Origin: Clostridium sp. CAG:594
GTDB taxonomy: Bacteria > Bacillota_I > Bacilli_A > RF39 > UBA660
DNA length: 33,613 bases
NCBI GenBank assembly: GCA_000434835.1
Contig: FR881490.1
Location: 3,899 to 37,511, forward strand
Direction: 5' to 3'
Numbering within the stretch: the first letter of the stretch is position 1; every line of letters begins with the position of its first letter. Of this stretch, positions 22,314-30,747 are shown one piece after another. A program made the translations under genes and the position numbers. The notes beneath the pieces were generated by a model, which searched no databases, was not told the DNA's origin, and saw only the letters and a program-made list of their open reading frames with translations.

Positions 22314-23088
22314 CTTGTTCGATTACCTCCTTTGCTAAATTAAGGTATGCTTCAGTACCACGACTCATTGGATCATATGCAACAATAGGTTTGCCATGAC
22401 TTGGTGCCTCAGTCAATCTTATTAATCTAGGAATTAAAGTATTATATACTCTTTCCTTAAAGAAACCTCTTATTTCCTCTACTACTTCTAATCCTAAGTT
22501 AGTTCTAGAATCAAGCATTGTTAAAAGTACTCCCTCTATTTCTAGTCCTGGATTTAACTTCTTTTGTGCAAGCATTATTGAATTTAATAATTGCATAATT
22601 CCCTCTAATGCGAAGAACTCACATTGAACTGGAATTAATACGGAATTTGATGCCGTAAGTGCATTCGTTGTTAAAAGTCCTAAAGATGGTGGACAATCAA
22701 TTATAATAAAATCATATAAATTTCTTATTGGATCAAGTGCTAGACGAAGCTGCATGTTCTTTTGAAACGATGAATCTTGCTTTGCCTTTTCAATTAATTC
22801 AATATCTGCACCTGCTAAATTAATTGTTGCAGGTATTATGCTTAAGTTCTTAAAATTTGTTTTAATAATTGCTTGATTGGTAGTACATCTACCTAATAAT
22901 AAATCATATATGCTCTTATCAACATCACCTTTATTTATACCAACACCAGTTGATGCATTTCCTTGTGGATCTAAGTCAATAAGTAATACTTTTTTATTCT
23001 GAACCCCTAGTGAAGCTGCTAAATTAATACTTGTAGTGGTTTTACCTACACCACCTTTTTGATTTACTAATGCTATTACTCTTCCCAC
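22291..23088 (-). CDS. parA: Chromosome-partitioning ATPase ParA (Soj)
   Basis: A 265-aa deviant-Walker ATPase with VIALVNQKGGVGKTTTSINLAASLG at the start (signature Lys plus P-loop), DLDPQGNAS, and FIIIDCPPSLG as Walker B. It works with ParB in origin segregation and regulation of DnaA. The start is chosen as GTG at 23088, which gives the usual M-G-R-V-I-A beginning; an in-frame ATG at 23133 has no ribosome binding site and lies in the -10 box of the promoter, so it would not be in the mRNA. The site GTGAGG is close to the GTG. It is the first gene of parA-parB-mscS-DUF951-abgT. noc and rsmG, common neighbours, are absent. Confidence 0.95.
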   Translation of the reverse strand: MGRVIALVNQKGGVGKTTTSINLAASLGVQNKKVLLIDLDPQGNASTGVGINKGDVDKSIYDLLLGRCTTNQAIIKTNFKNLSIIPATINLAGADIELIEKAKQDSSFQKNMQLRLALDPIRNLYDFIIIDCPPSLGLLTTNALTASNSVLIPVQCEFFALEGIMQLLNSIMLAQKKLNPGLEIEGVLLTMLDSRTNLGLEVVEEIRGFFKERVYNTLIPRLIRLTEAPSHGKPIVAYDPMSRGTEAYLNLAKEVIEQDERRNKQ

Positions 23089-23131
23089 TTGCCTCACTTC
23101 TTTCTTATTTTTTATTATCTTTAACAATACC

Positions 23132-23160
23132 ATTCTATCAAATAAATGATATTTTTTAAA
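23132..23160 (-). promoter_or_regulatory. Promoter of the parAB operon
   Basis: On the minus strand, TTTAAA at 23155-23160, 17 bases, then TAGAAT at 23132-23137 with an extended TGA. It decides the parA start, because the upstream ATG overlaps the -10. Confidence 0.6.
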
Positions 23161-23173
23161 GACTTATTTAAAT

Positions 23174-24106
23174 TTAATTTTGATTACGTATCTTTTCTGC
23201 AAACTCTTTTATCTTTCTAAATCTATGATTTAAACAAGATTTACTTACGTTAGAATTTGTCTCTAAAGTTATTATTTTACTTAATTCCAAAAGGGATGTT
23301 TCTGGATATCTAATTCTGTACTCAGCACTTTCCTTTATCTTGTCATCAAGTAAATCAAACATATCTTTTTCTTTTATATAATTTATTTCTTTAATAAGTT
23401 TATTTGACGTTGCAACCATCTTTTCTACGTTTGCCTGCTCACAATTATTAATACGGTTAGTCATATTTATCTTTTCACGGTATACCCTTATTTCTTCATA
23501 GTACATAACTCCGTTATATGCTCTTATAAGTCTTAGAAAATCGCTTATTTTTTCAGCTTCTTTTATGTATATCATGTAACCTTTTTTACGATGAAGTATC
23601 TTACTATTTAAGTTGTTGTCATTTAAAAGTTTATTTAAAAAATTAGCATACTCTGTATCATTTATTAAAAATTCCAAATGATATCTTGAAGTTTTTGGAT
23701 CATTTAAACTTCCTGATACTAAAAATACTCCCCTTAAATATGCCCTTCTTAATTCTTCATCTGATAATAAAGACTCGCTAGGTATTCTAAGAAGCTCATT
23801 TTTTTCACTTACTATTCCTAAATCTCTAAGCACTTTTAATGTGTCTTTTTTAAGTTCAAGAACGTATATTTCGTTTTTCTTAAAGTTATAATTTTTTCTT
23901 AGAGATATATTAAGATTAATATCATATAAAATTTTAAAAAGTCCAAAAATACGGTTTGCAACAAATTTGTTTTCTGTTTGTATCTTTATGTTATATATTT
24001 TGATTTCTGCACTAGTTCTAATGATACCAGATAACTCTGATAAATACTCAGCCCTAGTACATTCTGTTGTACTTATTTCTTTTTTTATTTTACTTGAGAA
24101 TGTCAT
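23174..24106 (-). CDS. whiA: WhiA-type DNA-binding regulator
   Basis: A 310-aa WhiA: an N-terminal domain related to LAGLIDADG homing endonucleases (TFSSKIKKEIS start, SELSGIIRTSAEI, AYLRGVFLVSGSLNDP) without nuclease function, and a C-terminal helix-turn-helix (YPETSLLELSKIITLETN, VSKSCLNHRFRKIKEFAEKIR). In Bacillus it affects cell division and chromosome segregation; in Streptomyces it controls sporulation genes. The start at 24106 has GGTGG; the longer frame upstream overlaps the promoter. It usually sits behind yvcJ-yvcK and trxB in Firmicutes; here it follows trxB directly and precedes parA, joining two regions that are separate in Bacillus. Confidence 0.94.
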   Translation of the reverse strand: MTFSSKIKKEISTTECTRAEYLSELSGIIRTSAEIKIYNIKIQTENKFVANRIFGLFKILYDINLNISLRKNYNFKKNEIYVLELKKDTLKVLRDLGIVSEKNELLRIPSESLLSDEELRRAYLRGVFLVSGSLNDPKTSRYHLEFLINDTEYANFLNKLLNDNNLNSKILHRKKGYMIYIKEAEKISDFLRLIRAYNGVMYYEEIRVYREKINMTNRINNCEQANVEKMVATSNKLIKEINYIKEKDMFDLLDDKIKESAEYRIRYPETSLLELSKIITLETNSNVSKSCLNHRFRKIKEFAEKIRNQN

Positions 24107-24131
24107 CTTACCACCATCCTTAACTAGTATG

Positions 24132-24160
24132 ATTATATCAGATAAAGATTTCTTTTTCAA
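24132..24160 (-). promoter_or_regulatory. Promoter of whiA
   Basis: On the minus strand, TTGAAA at 24155-24160, 17 bases, then TATAAT at 24132-24137 with an extended TGA. Confidence 0.75.
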
Positions 24161-24195
24161 CATATCCAGGTGTTTTTAATAATTTATTTATATAA

Positions 24196-24225
24196 AAAAG
24201 TCTAAATTTCTCATATTAGACTTTT
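24196..24225 (-). terminator. Terminator of the yvlD-like/lgt/trxB operon
   Basis: A perfect 10-bp stem (AAAAGTCTAA / TTAGACTTTT) with a 10-base loop and a T run. It overlaps the trxB stop codon. Confidence 0.8.
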
Positions 24226-25126
24226 ATTTTTTCAAACTCTTAATTATAGAACTTGCTGCAAGTGCACCTTCACCAGTTGCTGTTACAACTTGATATAAAC
24301 TTTTGCTTATAACATCTCCTGCCGCATAAATAGATGAATTACTTGTTTTCATATCTTTATCCACTATTATTCCTAAATTATCTGTTTTAATATTTAAGTT
24401 TTGATAATATGCACCGGATAATTCTTTTCCTATGCATACAAATATAGCATCAGCCTTTATTTTTCTATCATCATTTAAAATAACTTCTGTAATATGATTT
24501 TCATCACCTATTACCTCTTTTATAGCAGTATTTAATATAACTTCTACTTTTTCATCTTTAATTATTTCTTGTTCTTTTAAATCTGCTCTTAAAGGTGATC
24601 TATTAACTATGTATATCTTATTTGCAATATTACTCATATATTTAGCAGACTCCATAGCAGTATTACCCCCACCTAAAACTATTACAGTTTTATTCTTATA
24701 TAAGGCTCCATCACATATGGTGCAGTATGATATTCCTTTTCCTTCGTACTTATTAGAGTTCTTACATATTAATTTTCTAGGAGTTTTACCAGATGCAATT
24801 AATATATATTTTGCATAATAATTGTTATTTTCACATATTACTTTGTATAAGTTTTCTTCTTTTTCTATATTAATAACTCTTTGTGTTTCAAGAGGAATAT
24901 TTAAATTTTCAAGCTGAGAATACATTCTAAATGCTAAAGTTGTTCCATCTTCTTCGGTGTATCCTGGATAATTTTGCAATTTATATATTTCATTTAAAGT
25001 GCCGCCCGGTGCCTTAGCTTCTAAAATAAGTGGTGATATACCTGCTCTTTTTAAGTAAATAGAAGCAGTCATACCTGCTGGACCTGCTCCTATTATTATT
25101 ACGTCATAATTAACATTTGATTTCAT
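24224..25126 (-). CDS. trxB: Thioredoxin reductase-like flavoprotein
   Basis: A 300-aa low-molecular-weight thioredoxin reductase: FAD site IIGAGPAGMTAS (12-22), redox-active C135-T-I-C138-D, NAD(P) site LGGGNTAMESA (151-161) and the C-terminal FAD motif YAAGDVISKSLYQVVTATGEG. It passes electrons from NAD(P)H to thioredoxin. The usual HRRxxxR motif that binds the NADPH 2'-phosphate reads NRSPLRA (175-181), so His and one Arg are lost; cofactor preference may differ. The gene overlaps lgt by 17 bases and has a GGAG site inside it. A lgt-trxB link matches the yvlD-lgt-...-trxB region of Bacillus. Confidence 0.93.
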   Translation of the reverse strand: MKSNVNYDVIIIGAGPAGMTASIYLKRAGISPLILEAKAPGGTLNEIYKLQNYPGYTEEDGTTLAFRMYSQLENLNIPLETQRVINIEKEENLYKVICENNNYYAKYILIASGKTPRKLICKNSNKYEGKGISYCTICDGALYKNKTVIVLGGGNTAMESAKYMSNIANKIYIVNRSPLRADLKEQEIIKDEKVEVILNTAIKEVIGDENHITEVILNDDRKIKADAIFVCIGKELSGAYYQNLNIKTDNLGIIVDKDMKTSNSSIYAAGDVISKSLYQVVTATGEGALAASSIIKSLKK

Positions 25127-25919
25127 TTTCTTTTGCTCCTACGTCATCATAATTTTTACATTTAAGTTTGGTTATTATAAACATAATAATGCCACCTATT
25201 ATCATTAAAATAGAAACTAATTGAGCCATTTTTATTGAGCCTAGCATCAAACTATCCGTTCTAAGAGATTCAACAAAGAACCTTATAGTTCCGTATAAAA
25301 TTAGGTACAGCGCTGTGGTATTTCCTAATTTTGTATTTTTCATGCTTCTAAAACCATACAAGATAAAGAAGCATAGTATGCAAAAGACTGATTCATAAAG
25401 AAACGTTGGATGATAGTAATGTGCACCTATATGCATTCCATCTATTATAAATTTTGGTAAATGTAAGTTTTCCAAAAACGCACGAGACACAATACCACCA
25501 TGTGCTTCACCATTAAAGAAATTGCCCCATCTTCCAATTCCTTGAGCTAAGATAAGACCTGGAACTGATATATCAATCATCTTTAAAACATCAACGCCAT
25601 ATTTCTTACAATATACGATTAACGTTATTAATCCTGCAATTATTCCTCCGTGAATAGCAAGCCCGCCATTCCATATCTTAACTACTTCTATTGGAGATGT
25701 GCTGTAATAATCTAAATTAAATAACACGTAGTATATTCTAGCTCCTAAAAGTCCAAATATCACACACCAAAATATTAAATTTGTAACAAAACTTGTCGGA
25801 ATATTATATCTTTTAGCTTCGTTATTAATAACAATACCCGCTAAAATAACTCCTAATAATATACATATAGAATACCACGTAATTGTAAGTGGTCCTAAAC
25901 TAATTGCAACTGGATTCAT
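25110..25919 (-). CDS. lgt: Prolipoprotein diacylglyceryl transferase
   Basis: A 269-aa polytopic enzyme that adds diacylglycerol from phosphatidylglycerol to the lipobox Cys of prelipoproteins. About seven membrane helices are visible. The Lgt signature is GRWGNFFNGEAHGG, with the HGG motif in GGLAIHGG and GTIRFFVESLRTD near the end. Standard length. The ribosome binding site is AAAGGTG. It follows the YvlD-like gene by one base and overlaps trxB. Its presence means that the organism makes lipoproteins, although none is encoded in this window. Confidence 0.96.
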   Translation of the reverse strand: MNPVAISLGPLTITWYSICILLGVILAGIVINNEAKRYNIPTSFVTNLIFWCVIFGLLGARIYYVLFNLDYYSTSPIEVVKIWNGGLAIHGGIIAGLITLIVYCKKYGVDVLKMIDISVPGLILAQGIGRWGNFFNGEAHGGIVSRAFLENLHLPKFIIDGMHIGAHYYHPTFLYESVFCILCFFILYGFRSMKNTKLGNTTALYLILYGTIRFFVESLRTDSLMLGSIKMAQLVSILMIIGGIIMFIITKLKCKNYDDVGAKENEIKC

Positions 25920-25920
25920 A

Positions 25921-26364
25921 TTATCTTTTACACCTTTCTATTAATGGTTTTATTATTAAATTCTCCATAATAACATTCATAACACTTATAAATATTGCCA
26001 CTATAAACGGAGAAAAAAATCCTGTTAGGTAAAAGTGTTTACCTAAAACTAAACTTACTAAAAGAAGTATAACTACGTTTATCACAAAGTAAAATAAGCC
26101 AAGTGACATTCCAATAAGCGGCAGAGAAATTGTAACTAAAAATGGTTTTACAGTTTTATTTAAAATGTATATCAATACTGCTGCTATAAAACCATATAAG
26201 AAGTTTTCTACATATAATGGTCTAAACAAGTTTGATGTTATAAGTAAAACGATTGCATAACCAAACATATATATTAACCACTCTAAAAATAAATTTAATC
26301 TGTATTCTATTTCTTTACTATTTGTTTTTTTCTTTTTATTGGAATCAACAACTATTACCTTCAT
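25921..26364 (-). CDS. YvlD-type (phage holin family 4-like) membrane protein
   Basis: A 147-aa protein with a charged N-terminus and four hydrophobic helices. It carries the pattern of the YvlD / family-4 holin-like group: LNKTVKPFLVTISLPL, a GLFYFVINVVILLLVS helix, a GFFSPFIVAIFISVMN helix, and a polar C-terminus. Bacillus yvlD lies between uvrA and lgt, exactly the position here, which supports the assignment. Function is unknown; in Bacillus it belongs to an envelope-stress-linked set. It is the first gene of a coupled trio with lgt and trxB. Confidence 0.8.
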   Translation of the reverse strand: MKVIVVDSNKKKKTNSKEIEYRLNLFLEWLIYMFGYAIVLLITSNLFRPLYVENFLYGFIAAVLIYILNKTVKPFLVTISLPLIGMSLGLFYFVINVVILLLVSLVLGKHFYLTGFFSPFIVAIFISVMNVIMENLIIKPLIERCKR

Positions 26365-26384
26365 ATAATCACCATCTTACATAC

Positions 26385-26390
26385 ATTATA
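26385..26390 (-). promoter_or_regulatory. Extended -10 of the yvlD-like/lgt/trxB operon
   Basis: TGATATAAT on the minus strand, 21 bases before the ATG. No good -35 is seen; an ACACGTGT palindrome (26393-26400) lies directly upstream of the -10. Confidence 0.55.
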
Positions 26391-26435
26391 TCACACGTGT
26401 ATGTTTTTATATATAATTTTTTTTCGTCAAAAAAA

Positions 26436-26452
26436 GAGCTTTAACAAAGCTC
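26436..26452 (-). terminator. Terminator of the ArpU-like gene
   Basis: GAGCTTT / AAAGCTC, 7-bp stem with a 3-base loop, followed by TTTTTTT on the minus strand. It starts directly behind the stop codon. Confidence 0.85.
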
Positions 26453-26872
26453 CTATTTACCATTTAATTCTTCAACTCCTAGAGAATATGCAAATCTTAT
26501 TAATGTTTCTTTCTTTTTTATATAATAATATCCTAAAGAAAAGCCTAAATTATTTGCAATAAACCTATCATCATAATTGTTTTCCTTATCTAAATACGTC
26601 CAGTATATTATCTTTCTTTCCTCAGTAGTTAACTTATTAAACGAAAATCTTACGTAATTAACAAAATCTATTCTTCTTTTTTGTTCTTCTTGTGATATTT
26701 TAACGTATGTTTTATCAATACTATTAAAATCAAGAGCATCTAAAAGATAAGAATCTCCTATGTTACTAGATGAGCTGTTATCAACAGACAAACTATAATA
26801 TATGTATTGTGATATTATTTGCTCAACGTTTTTCTTTGTTTTCGTCCAAGATATATTTACAGGTTTTAACAC
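26453..26872 (-). CDS. Possible ArpU/RinA-like transcriptional regulator
   Basis: A 139-aa protein. The C-terminal half (about 75-135) reads KLTTEERKIIYWTYL, then RFIANNLGFSLGYYYIKKKETLIRFAYSLGV. This is a sigma-4-like helix-turn-helix of the kind found in ArpU-family phage late regulators and small autolysin regulators. The N-terminal part is helical with a Ser-rich loop. The start is GTG at 26872 with GGGAG eight bases upstream; an in-frame TTG lies six codons earlier. It stands alone between uvrA and the yvlD-like gene with its own terminator. No phage genes are near it, so it may be a domesticated regulator. The family call is by pattern and is uncertain. Confidence 0.55.
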   Translation of the reverse strand: MLKPVNISWTKTKKNVEQIISQYIYYSLSVDNSSSSNIGDSYLLDALDFNSIDKTYVKISQEEQKRRIDFVNYVRFSFNKLTTEERKIIYWTYLDKENNYDDRFIANNLGFSLGYYYIKKKETLIRFAYSLGVEELNGK

Positions 26873-26955
26873 AATAACAGCTCCCTTCAATTAATATTTT
26901 ATCATTCTTATAAAAAGAAAAGTTAATCTAAAAATTTTAAATAAATCATAAAAAA

Positions 26956-26988
26956 ATAAAGTAAATATAATCTATATCTCTACTTTAT
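26956..26988 (-). terminator. Possible terminator of uvrA
   Basis: ATAAAGTA / TACTTTAT stem with a smaller ATATA/TATAT stem inside and a run of T on the minus strand, about 70 bases after the uvrA stop. Confidence 0.55.
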
Positions 26989-27010
26989 TATTATCCATAA
27001 CTTTTAAAAA

Positions 27011-27050
27011 CCCCCTGAAAATCCATGAAAATTCCTGAAAATCTTTAAAA
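27011..27050. repeat. Four imperfect 10-bp tandem units after uvrA
   Basis: Successive 10-base blocks CCCCCTGAAA, ATCCATGAAA, ATTCCTGAAA and ATCTTTAAAA share the register xTxCxTGAAA. They lie between the uvrA stop and its terminator. The intergenic stretch 26873-27055 otherwise holds no gene. Confidence 0.5.
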
Positions 27051-27055
27051 TTTTC

Positions 27056-29872
27056 TTATTTATTTAATTCTCTTTTCAAATACTGACCAGTATAAGATTC
27101 TTTGCATTTAGCTACCTTCTCAGGAGTTCCAGCGCAAACTACTTGTCCTCCTAAGTCTCCACCTTCAGGACCTAAATCAATTATGTAGTCAGCCACTTTT
27201 ATAACATCAAGGTTATGTTCTATTACTATTACAGTATCTCCATTATCAACTATTCTATTTAAAATAACAAGTAATTTTTTTATGTCATCGCTATGAAGAC
27301 CAGTTGTTGGTTCATCTAGAATAAATACACTTTTTCCGGTCGGTTTTTTCTGAAGTTCTTTAGCAAGTTTAACACGAGAAGCCTCACCACCAGATAGAGT
27401 TGGCGCACTTTGACCTAACTTTATGTATCCTAATCCAACGTCCATTAAAACTTGTAATTTCCTTTTTATCTTAGGATGATTTTCAAAGAATTCTATAGCT
27501 TCTTCAACGCGCATTCCAAGTACATCATATATCGTTTTTCCTTTATATTTAACCTCTAAAGTTTCCTTATTAAATCTAGTTCCACCACATACTTCACAAG
27601 GAACATATACATCTGGTAAAAAGTTCATTGATATTTTTTTAACACCATCTCCATAGCAAGCCTCACATCTACCACCTTTAACGTTAAACGAGAACCTTCC
27701 TTTTTCATATCCTCTTATTTTTGCTTCTTTTGTTTGCGCAAAAACATCTCTTATATCATCAAATACACCAACATATGTAGCAGGATTACTACGAGGAGTT
27801 CTACCTATTGGATCTTGTGTTATATCTATTACTTTATCTACGTCTTCTATACCTTTTATACTTCTATATTTACCAGGAACCACTTTTGATTTGTATACGT
27901 TTAATGCTAAAGCCTTATACAAAATTTGGTTTACCAAACTACTTTTACCAGAACCTGATACACCAGTTACTAGAACAAGATTTCCTAAAGGAAATTTAAC
28001 ATTTATGTTCTTTAAATTATTTTCCTTCGCACCTTTTATTTCGATAAATTTACCATTACCCTTACGACGTTTTAAAGGCACTTCTATTTTCTTTCTACCA
28101 CTTAAATAATCCCCTGTTAAACTATTAGTATTTTGCATAACTTCTTCTGGCGTTCCACATGCTACTATCCTGCCTCCATGCTCTCCTGCACCAGGACCTA
28201 CGTCAACTAAATAATCAGCTTGTAACATAGTATCAGTATCATGCTCTACTACTATTAGTGTATTTCCAATATCCCTCATTTTTAATAATGAATCAATAAG
28301 TCTTTGGTTATCTCTTTGATGAAGCCCAATACTAGGTTCATCTAGTACGTATAAAACGCCCGTTAACTGTGAGCCTATTTGCGTTGCAAGTCTTATTCTC
28401 TGTGCCTCACCGCCTGACAAGGTTGATGCACTACGAGATAAAGTTAAGTATCCCAATCCAACATTATGCAAAAATTCTAGTCTAGACTTTATTTCCTTTA
28501 TTAATAATTTTGCTATTTCTTCTTTTTCCTTGCTAAGTTTTAAGTTATCAAAGAACTCATAAAGCTTATCAATGTTCATATCTGTTAAATCAATTATGTT
28601 TTTCTTATTTATTAATACTGATAAAACACTTTTCTTAAGTCTTTTGCCTAAGCATGTAGGACAAGTTAGCTCTACCATATACTTGCCTAACCAGTCTCTT
28701 ATAAACTCACTATTAGTTTCAAAATATCTTCTTTCTAAGTTATTTAAAACACCTTCATAAGGCTCATAACTATTCATTACGTTTCCACTTCTAGTTTTAA
28801 AATTAAATTCTATAGCTTCTTTTGTACCACGAAGAATTATATCTAATTCTTTCTTAGTTAAATCCTTCATTTTTTTGTTCATATCTATGCCAAACTTATC
28901 GCAAACTATTTCTAGTTTCTTTATGTATATATTTTGGTCATCCATACCAGCAAGTGGCTCTATCCCGCCTCTTGCTAAAGTCTTTTCCTTGTCAGGAATT
29001 ATTAGTTGTTCACTTATTTTTTGCTTAAATCCTAAACCTTTACAATCAGGACAAGAACCATAAGGAGCATTAAATGAAAACATTCTAGGTTCAAGTTCTT
29101 CTAAAGAAAAATCACAGTGTGGACATGCAAATGACTCACTCATAACAATGTCTTTTTTTCCAGGGATGGAAACTACTGCTTTTCCTTTAGATAATTTGCA
29201 AGCAAGTTCTAGGGCTTCATATATTCTGCTTCTTGCTTCTTCCTTTTTAATTACCCTATCTATTACAACCAATATGTTGTGTTTCTTATTTTTATCAAGA
29301 TTTATTTCTTCACTTAAATCCTTTACTTCATCATCTATCTTTACCCTAACATAACCATCTTTTCTTAAAGAATCTAATAAATCTTTAAATGTTCCTTTTT
29401 GACCATATATGACCGGTGACATAATAATTAATTTGGTTTTATCTTCCTCATTCATTATTTGCGTAGTCATCTCTTCTATCGATTGACTTGTTATTGGAAT
29501 ATTATGATTAGGACAATATGGAACTCCTATACGCGCAAATAAAAGTCTAAAATAATCATATATTTCTGTAACCGTTCCAACCGTTGACCTTGGGTTATTA
29601 TTAGTAGTTTTTTGATCTATTGAAATAGATGGAGAAAGACCTTCTATTGAATCTACATCTGGTTTTTTTGTTCCTCCTAAAAACTGCCTTGCATAAGCAG
29701 ATAAGCTTTCTACATATCTTCTTTGTCCTTCAGCATATATCGTATCAAAAGCAAGGGATGACTTACCACTTCCAGATACACCTGTCATTACCGTTAGTTT
29801 ATTCTTAGGTATTTCTATATCCACGTTTTTTAAATTATTTTCTCTTGCACCTTTTACTATAATTTTGTCCAC
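27056..29872 (-). CDS. uvrA: UvrABC excinuclease subunit A
   Basis: A 938-aa ABC-type damage sensor of nucleotide excision repair, which forms a complex with UvrB and loads it on lesions. Both ATPase halves are intact: Walker A GVSGSGKSSLAFDTIYAEG in the first half and GVSGSGKSSLVNQILY in the second; signature motifs LSGGEAQRIRLA and LSGGEASRVKLA; Walker B with VLDEPSIGLH and ILDEPTTGLH. Zinc modules are CPHCDFSLEELE with CPDCKG, CPTC, and CEACYG with CEVCGG. The start is GTG at 29872 with AAGGTGA; a GTG three codons upstream lies within the site. It has its own promoter and is separated from uvrB by two unrelated genes. Confidence 0.98.
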   Translation of the reverse strand: MDKIIVKGARENNLKNVDIEIPKNKLTVMTGVSGSGKSSLAFDTIYAEGQRRYVESLSAYARQFLGGTKKPDVDSIEGLSPSISIDQKTTNNNPRSTVGTVTEIYDYFRLLFARIGVPYCPNHNIPITSQSIEEMTTQIMNEEDKTKLIIMSPVIYGQKGTFKDLLDSLRKDGYVRVKIDDEVKDLSEEINLDKNKKHNILVVIDRVIKKEEARSRIYEALELACKLSKGKAVVSIPGKKDIVMSESFACPHCDFSLEELEPRMFSFNAPYGSCPDCKGLGFKQKISEQLIIPDKEKTLARGGIEPLAGMDDQNIYIKKLEIVCDKFGIDMNKKMKDLTKKELDIILRGTKEAIEFNFKTRSGNVMNSYEPYEGVLNNLERRYFETNSEFIRDWLGKYMVELTCPTCLGKRLKKSVLSVLINKKNIIDLTDMNIDKLYEFFDNLKLSKEKEEIAKLLIKEIKSRLEFLHNVGLGYLTLSRSASTLSGGEAQRIRLATQIGSQLTGVLYVLDEPSIGLHQRDNQRLIDSLLKMRDIGNTLIVVEHDTDTMLQADYLVDVGPGAGEHGGRIVACGTPEEVMQNTNSLTGDYLSGRKKIEVPLKRRKGNGKFIEIKGAKENNLKNINVKFPLGNLVLVTGVSGSGKSSLVNQILYKALALNVYKSKVVPGKYRSIKGIEDVDKVIDITQDPIGRTPRSNPATYVGVFDDIRDVFAQTKEAKIRGYEKGRFSFNVKGGRCEACYGDGVKKISMNFLPDVYVPCEVCGGTRFNKETLEVKYKGKTIYDVLGMRVEEAIEFFENHPKIKRKLQVLMDVGLGYIKLGQSAPTLSGGEASRVKLAKELQKKPTGKSVFILDEPTTGLHSDDIKKLLVILNRIVDNGDTVIVIEHNLDVIKVADYIIDLGPEGGDLGGQVVCAGTPEKVAKCKESYTGQYLKRELNK

Positions 29873-29926
29873 ATAAATCACCTTCAGTTTAATATTCTAT
29901 CATAAAATTATTAAATTTATACATCA

Positions 29927-29955
29927 ATTATATCAAACAAATGTACTTATTGCAA
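29927..29955 (-). promoter_or_regulatory. Promoter of uvrA
   Basis: On the minus strand, TTGCAA at 29950-29955, 17 bases, then TATAAT at 29927-29932 with an extended TGA. No LexA/DinR-type operator was recognised. Confidence 0.75.
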
Positions 29956-29965
29956 TGATAAGAAA

Positions 29966-29990
29966 AAAAGCTATGTAAAACATAACTTTT
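29966..29990 (-). terminator. Terminator of the DUF4190 gene
   Basis: An 11-bp stem (AAAAGTTATGT with ACATAGCTTTT on the minus strand, one G-U pair), 3-base loop and a T run, directly after the stop. Confidence 0.85.
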
Positions 29991-30590
29991 CTAATTCATT
30001 GAAACATCAATAATTTTAAATTCAGCTGATTTCATTTGTTCTAATTTTTCCGACGAAACTAAAGTAAATATTTTAAAGTCTTGCGTTTGACCAGAATTCA
30101 AGTCATTTGCATAAACATAATCATCATCTATTCTTTTTCCAGTATTATCCACTGCTTCTATATGTATAGTGAATGATTTTTTCTCTTTAGATTTATTTGT
30201 TACTGTAACTACAAGTTCAGAATCTGAATAACCATATTCATCGGTTGTAACATTTAATTTTCCAATATTAACGTCAACATCTTTTTTTAATATTTCTTCT
30301 GTATTATCACCCGTCATATTATCCAAATCTTTACCAACATCATCTAGCGACTTTGACCAGCTATTTTGAAGTGATAACGTTATTACAACAGATAATATAC
30401 CTAATATTAATCCTACAATTGCCTTTGCTTTACCTGACTTTTTAACTAATGAAACTATTGCAAAAATAACAGATAAAACACCTAATATAAATGAAACATT
30501 ATTAACTATGGGTATAAATGATAAGCAAATTCCAATTATTCCTAATACCATTGCCGCTACTGAAAATCCTGTTTTTTTCTCTTCTTTCAT
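29991..30590 (-). CDS. DUF4190-type membrane protein with an extracytoplasmic domain
   Basis: A 199-aa protein. Residues 8-75 form a DUF4190-like membrane region with three hydrophobic helices (GFSVAAMVLGIIGICLSFIP, SFILGVLSVIFAIVSL, AIVGLILGILSVVITL). After a short Asp-rich linker, residues 105-199 look like an all-beta Ig-like or FxLYD-like domain (SELVVTVTNKSKEKKSFTIHIEAV, DLNSGQTQDFKIF). The arrangement is common in Firmicutes surface proteins of unknown function. No lipobox is present. The ribosome binding site is AAAGGAG. It diverges from an XRE regulator, which may control it. Confidence 0.75.
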   Translation of the reverse strand: MKEEKKTGFSVAAMVLGIIGICLSFIPIVNNVSFILGVLSVIFAIVSLVKKSGKAKAIVGLILGILSVVITLSLQNSWSKSLDDVGKDLDNMTGDNTEEILKKDVDVNIGKLNVTTDEYGYSDSELVVTVTNKSKEKKSFTIHIEAVDNTGKRIDDDYVYANDLNSGQTQDFKIFTLVSSEKLEQMKSAEFKIIDVSMN

Positions 30591-30747
30591 AGCACTACTT
30601 ACTCCTTTCTACATATTTACAGAATAATTATTAAGATACTGCATATAATAAATATAATCTGTATATGTATATATTATAAATCATATATCTATAAAATACA
30701 AATACTTTTTATAAAATTATTTTAGAAATATAGAAAGAAGTAGTATT
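30591..30747. promoter_or_regulatory. Divergent promoter region of DUF4190 and XRE genes
   Basis: 157 bases, almost all A/T, with no gene. On the minus strand, TTGTAT (30696-30701), 17 bases and TATAAT (30673-30678) make a good promoter for the DUF4190 gene. On the plus strand TATAAT occurs at 30644-30649 and 30653-30658 without a clear -35. Several TATATA-type dyads between could be XRE operators, but none is decisive. Confidence 0.5.

Noticed and set aside
26391..26400. CACACGTGT palindrome as a ParB parS site
   Set aside because: Only the inner CACGTG matches. The flanks do not follow TGTTTCACGTGAAACA. No better parS was seen in the window.
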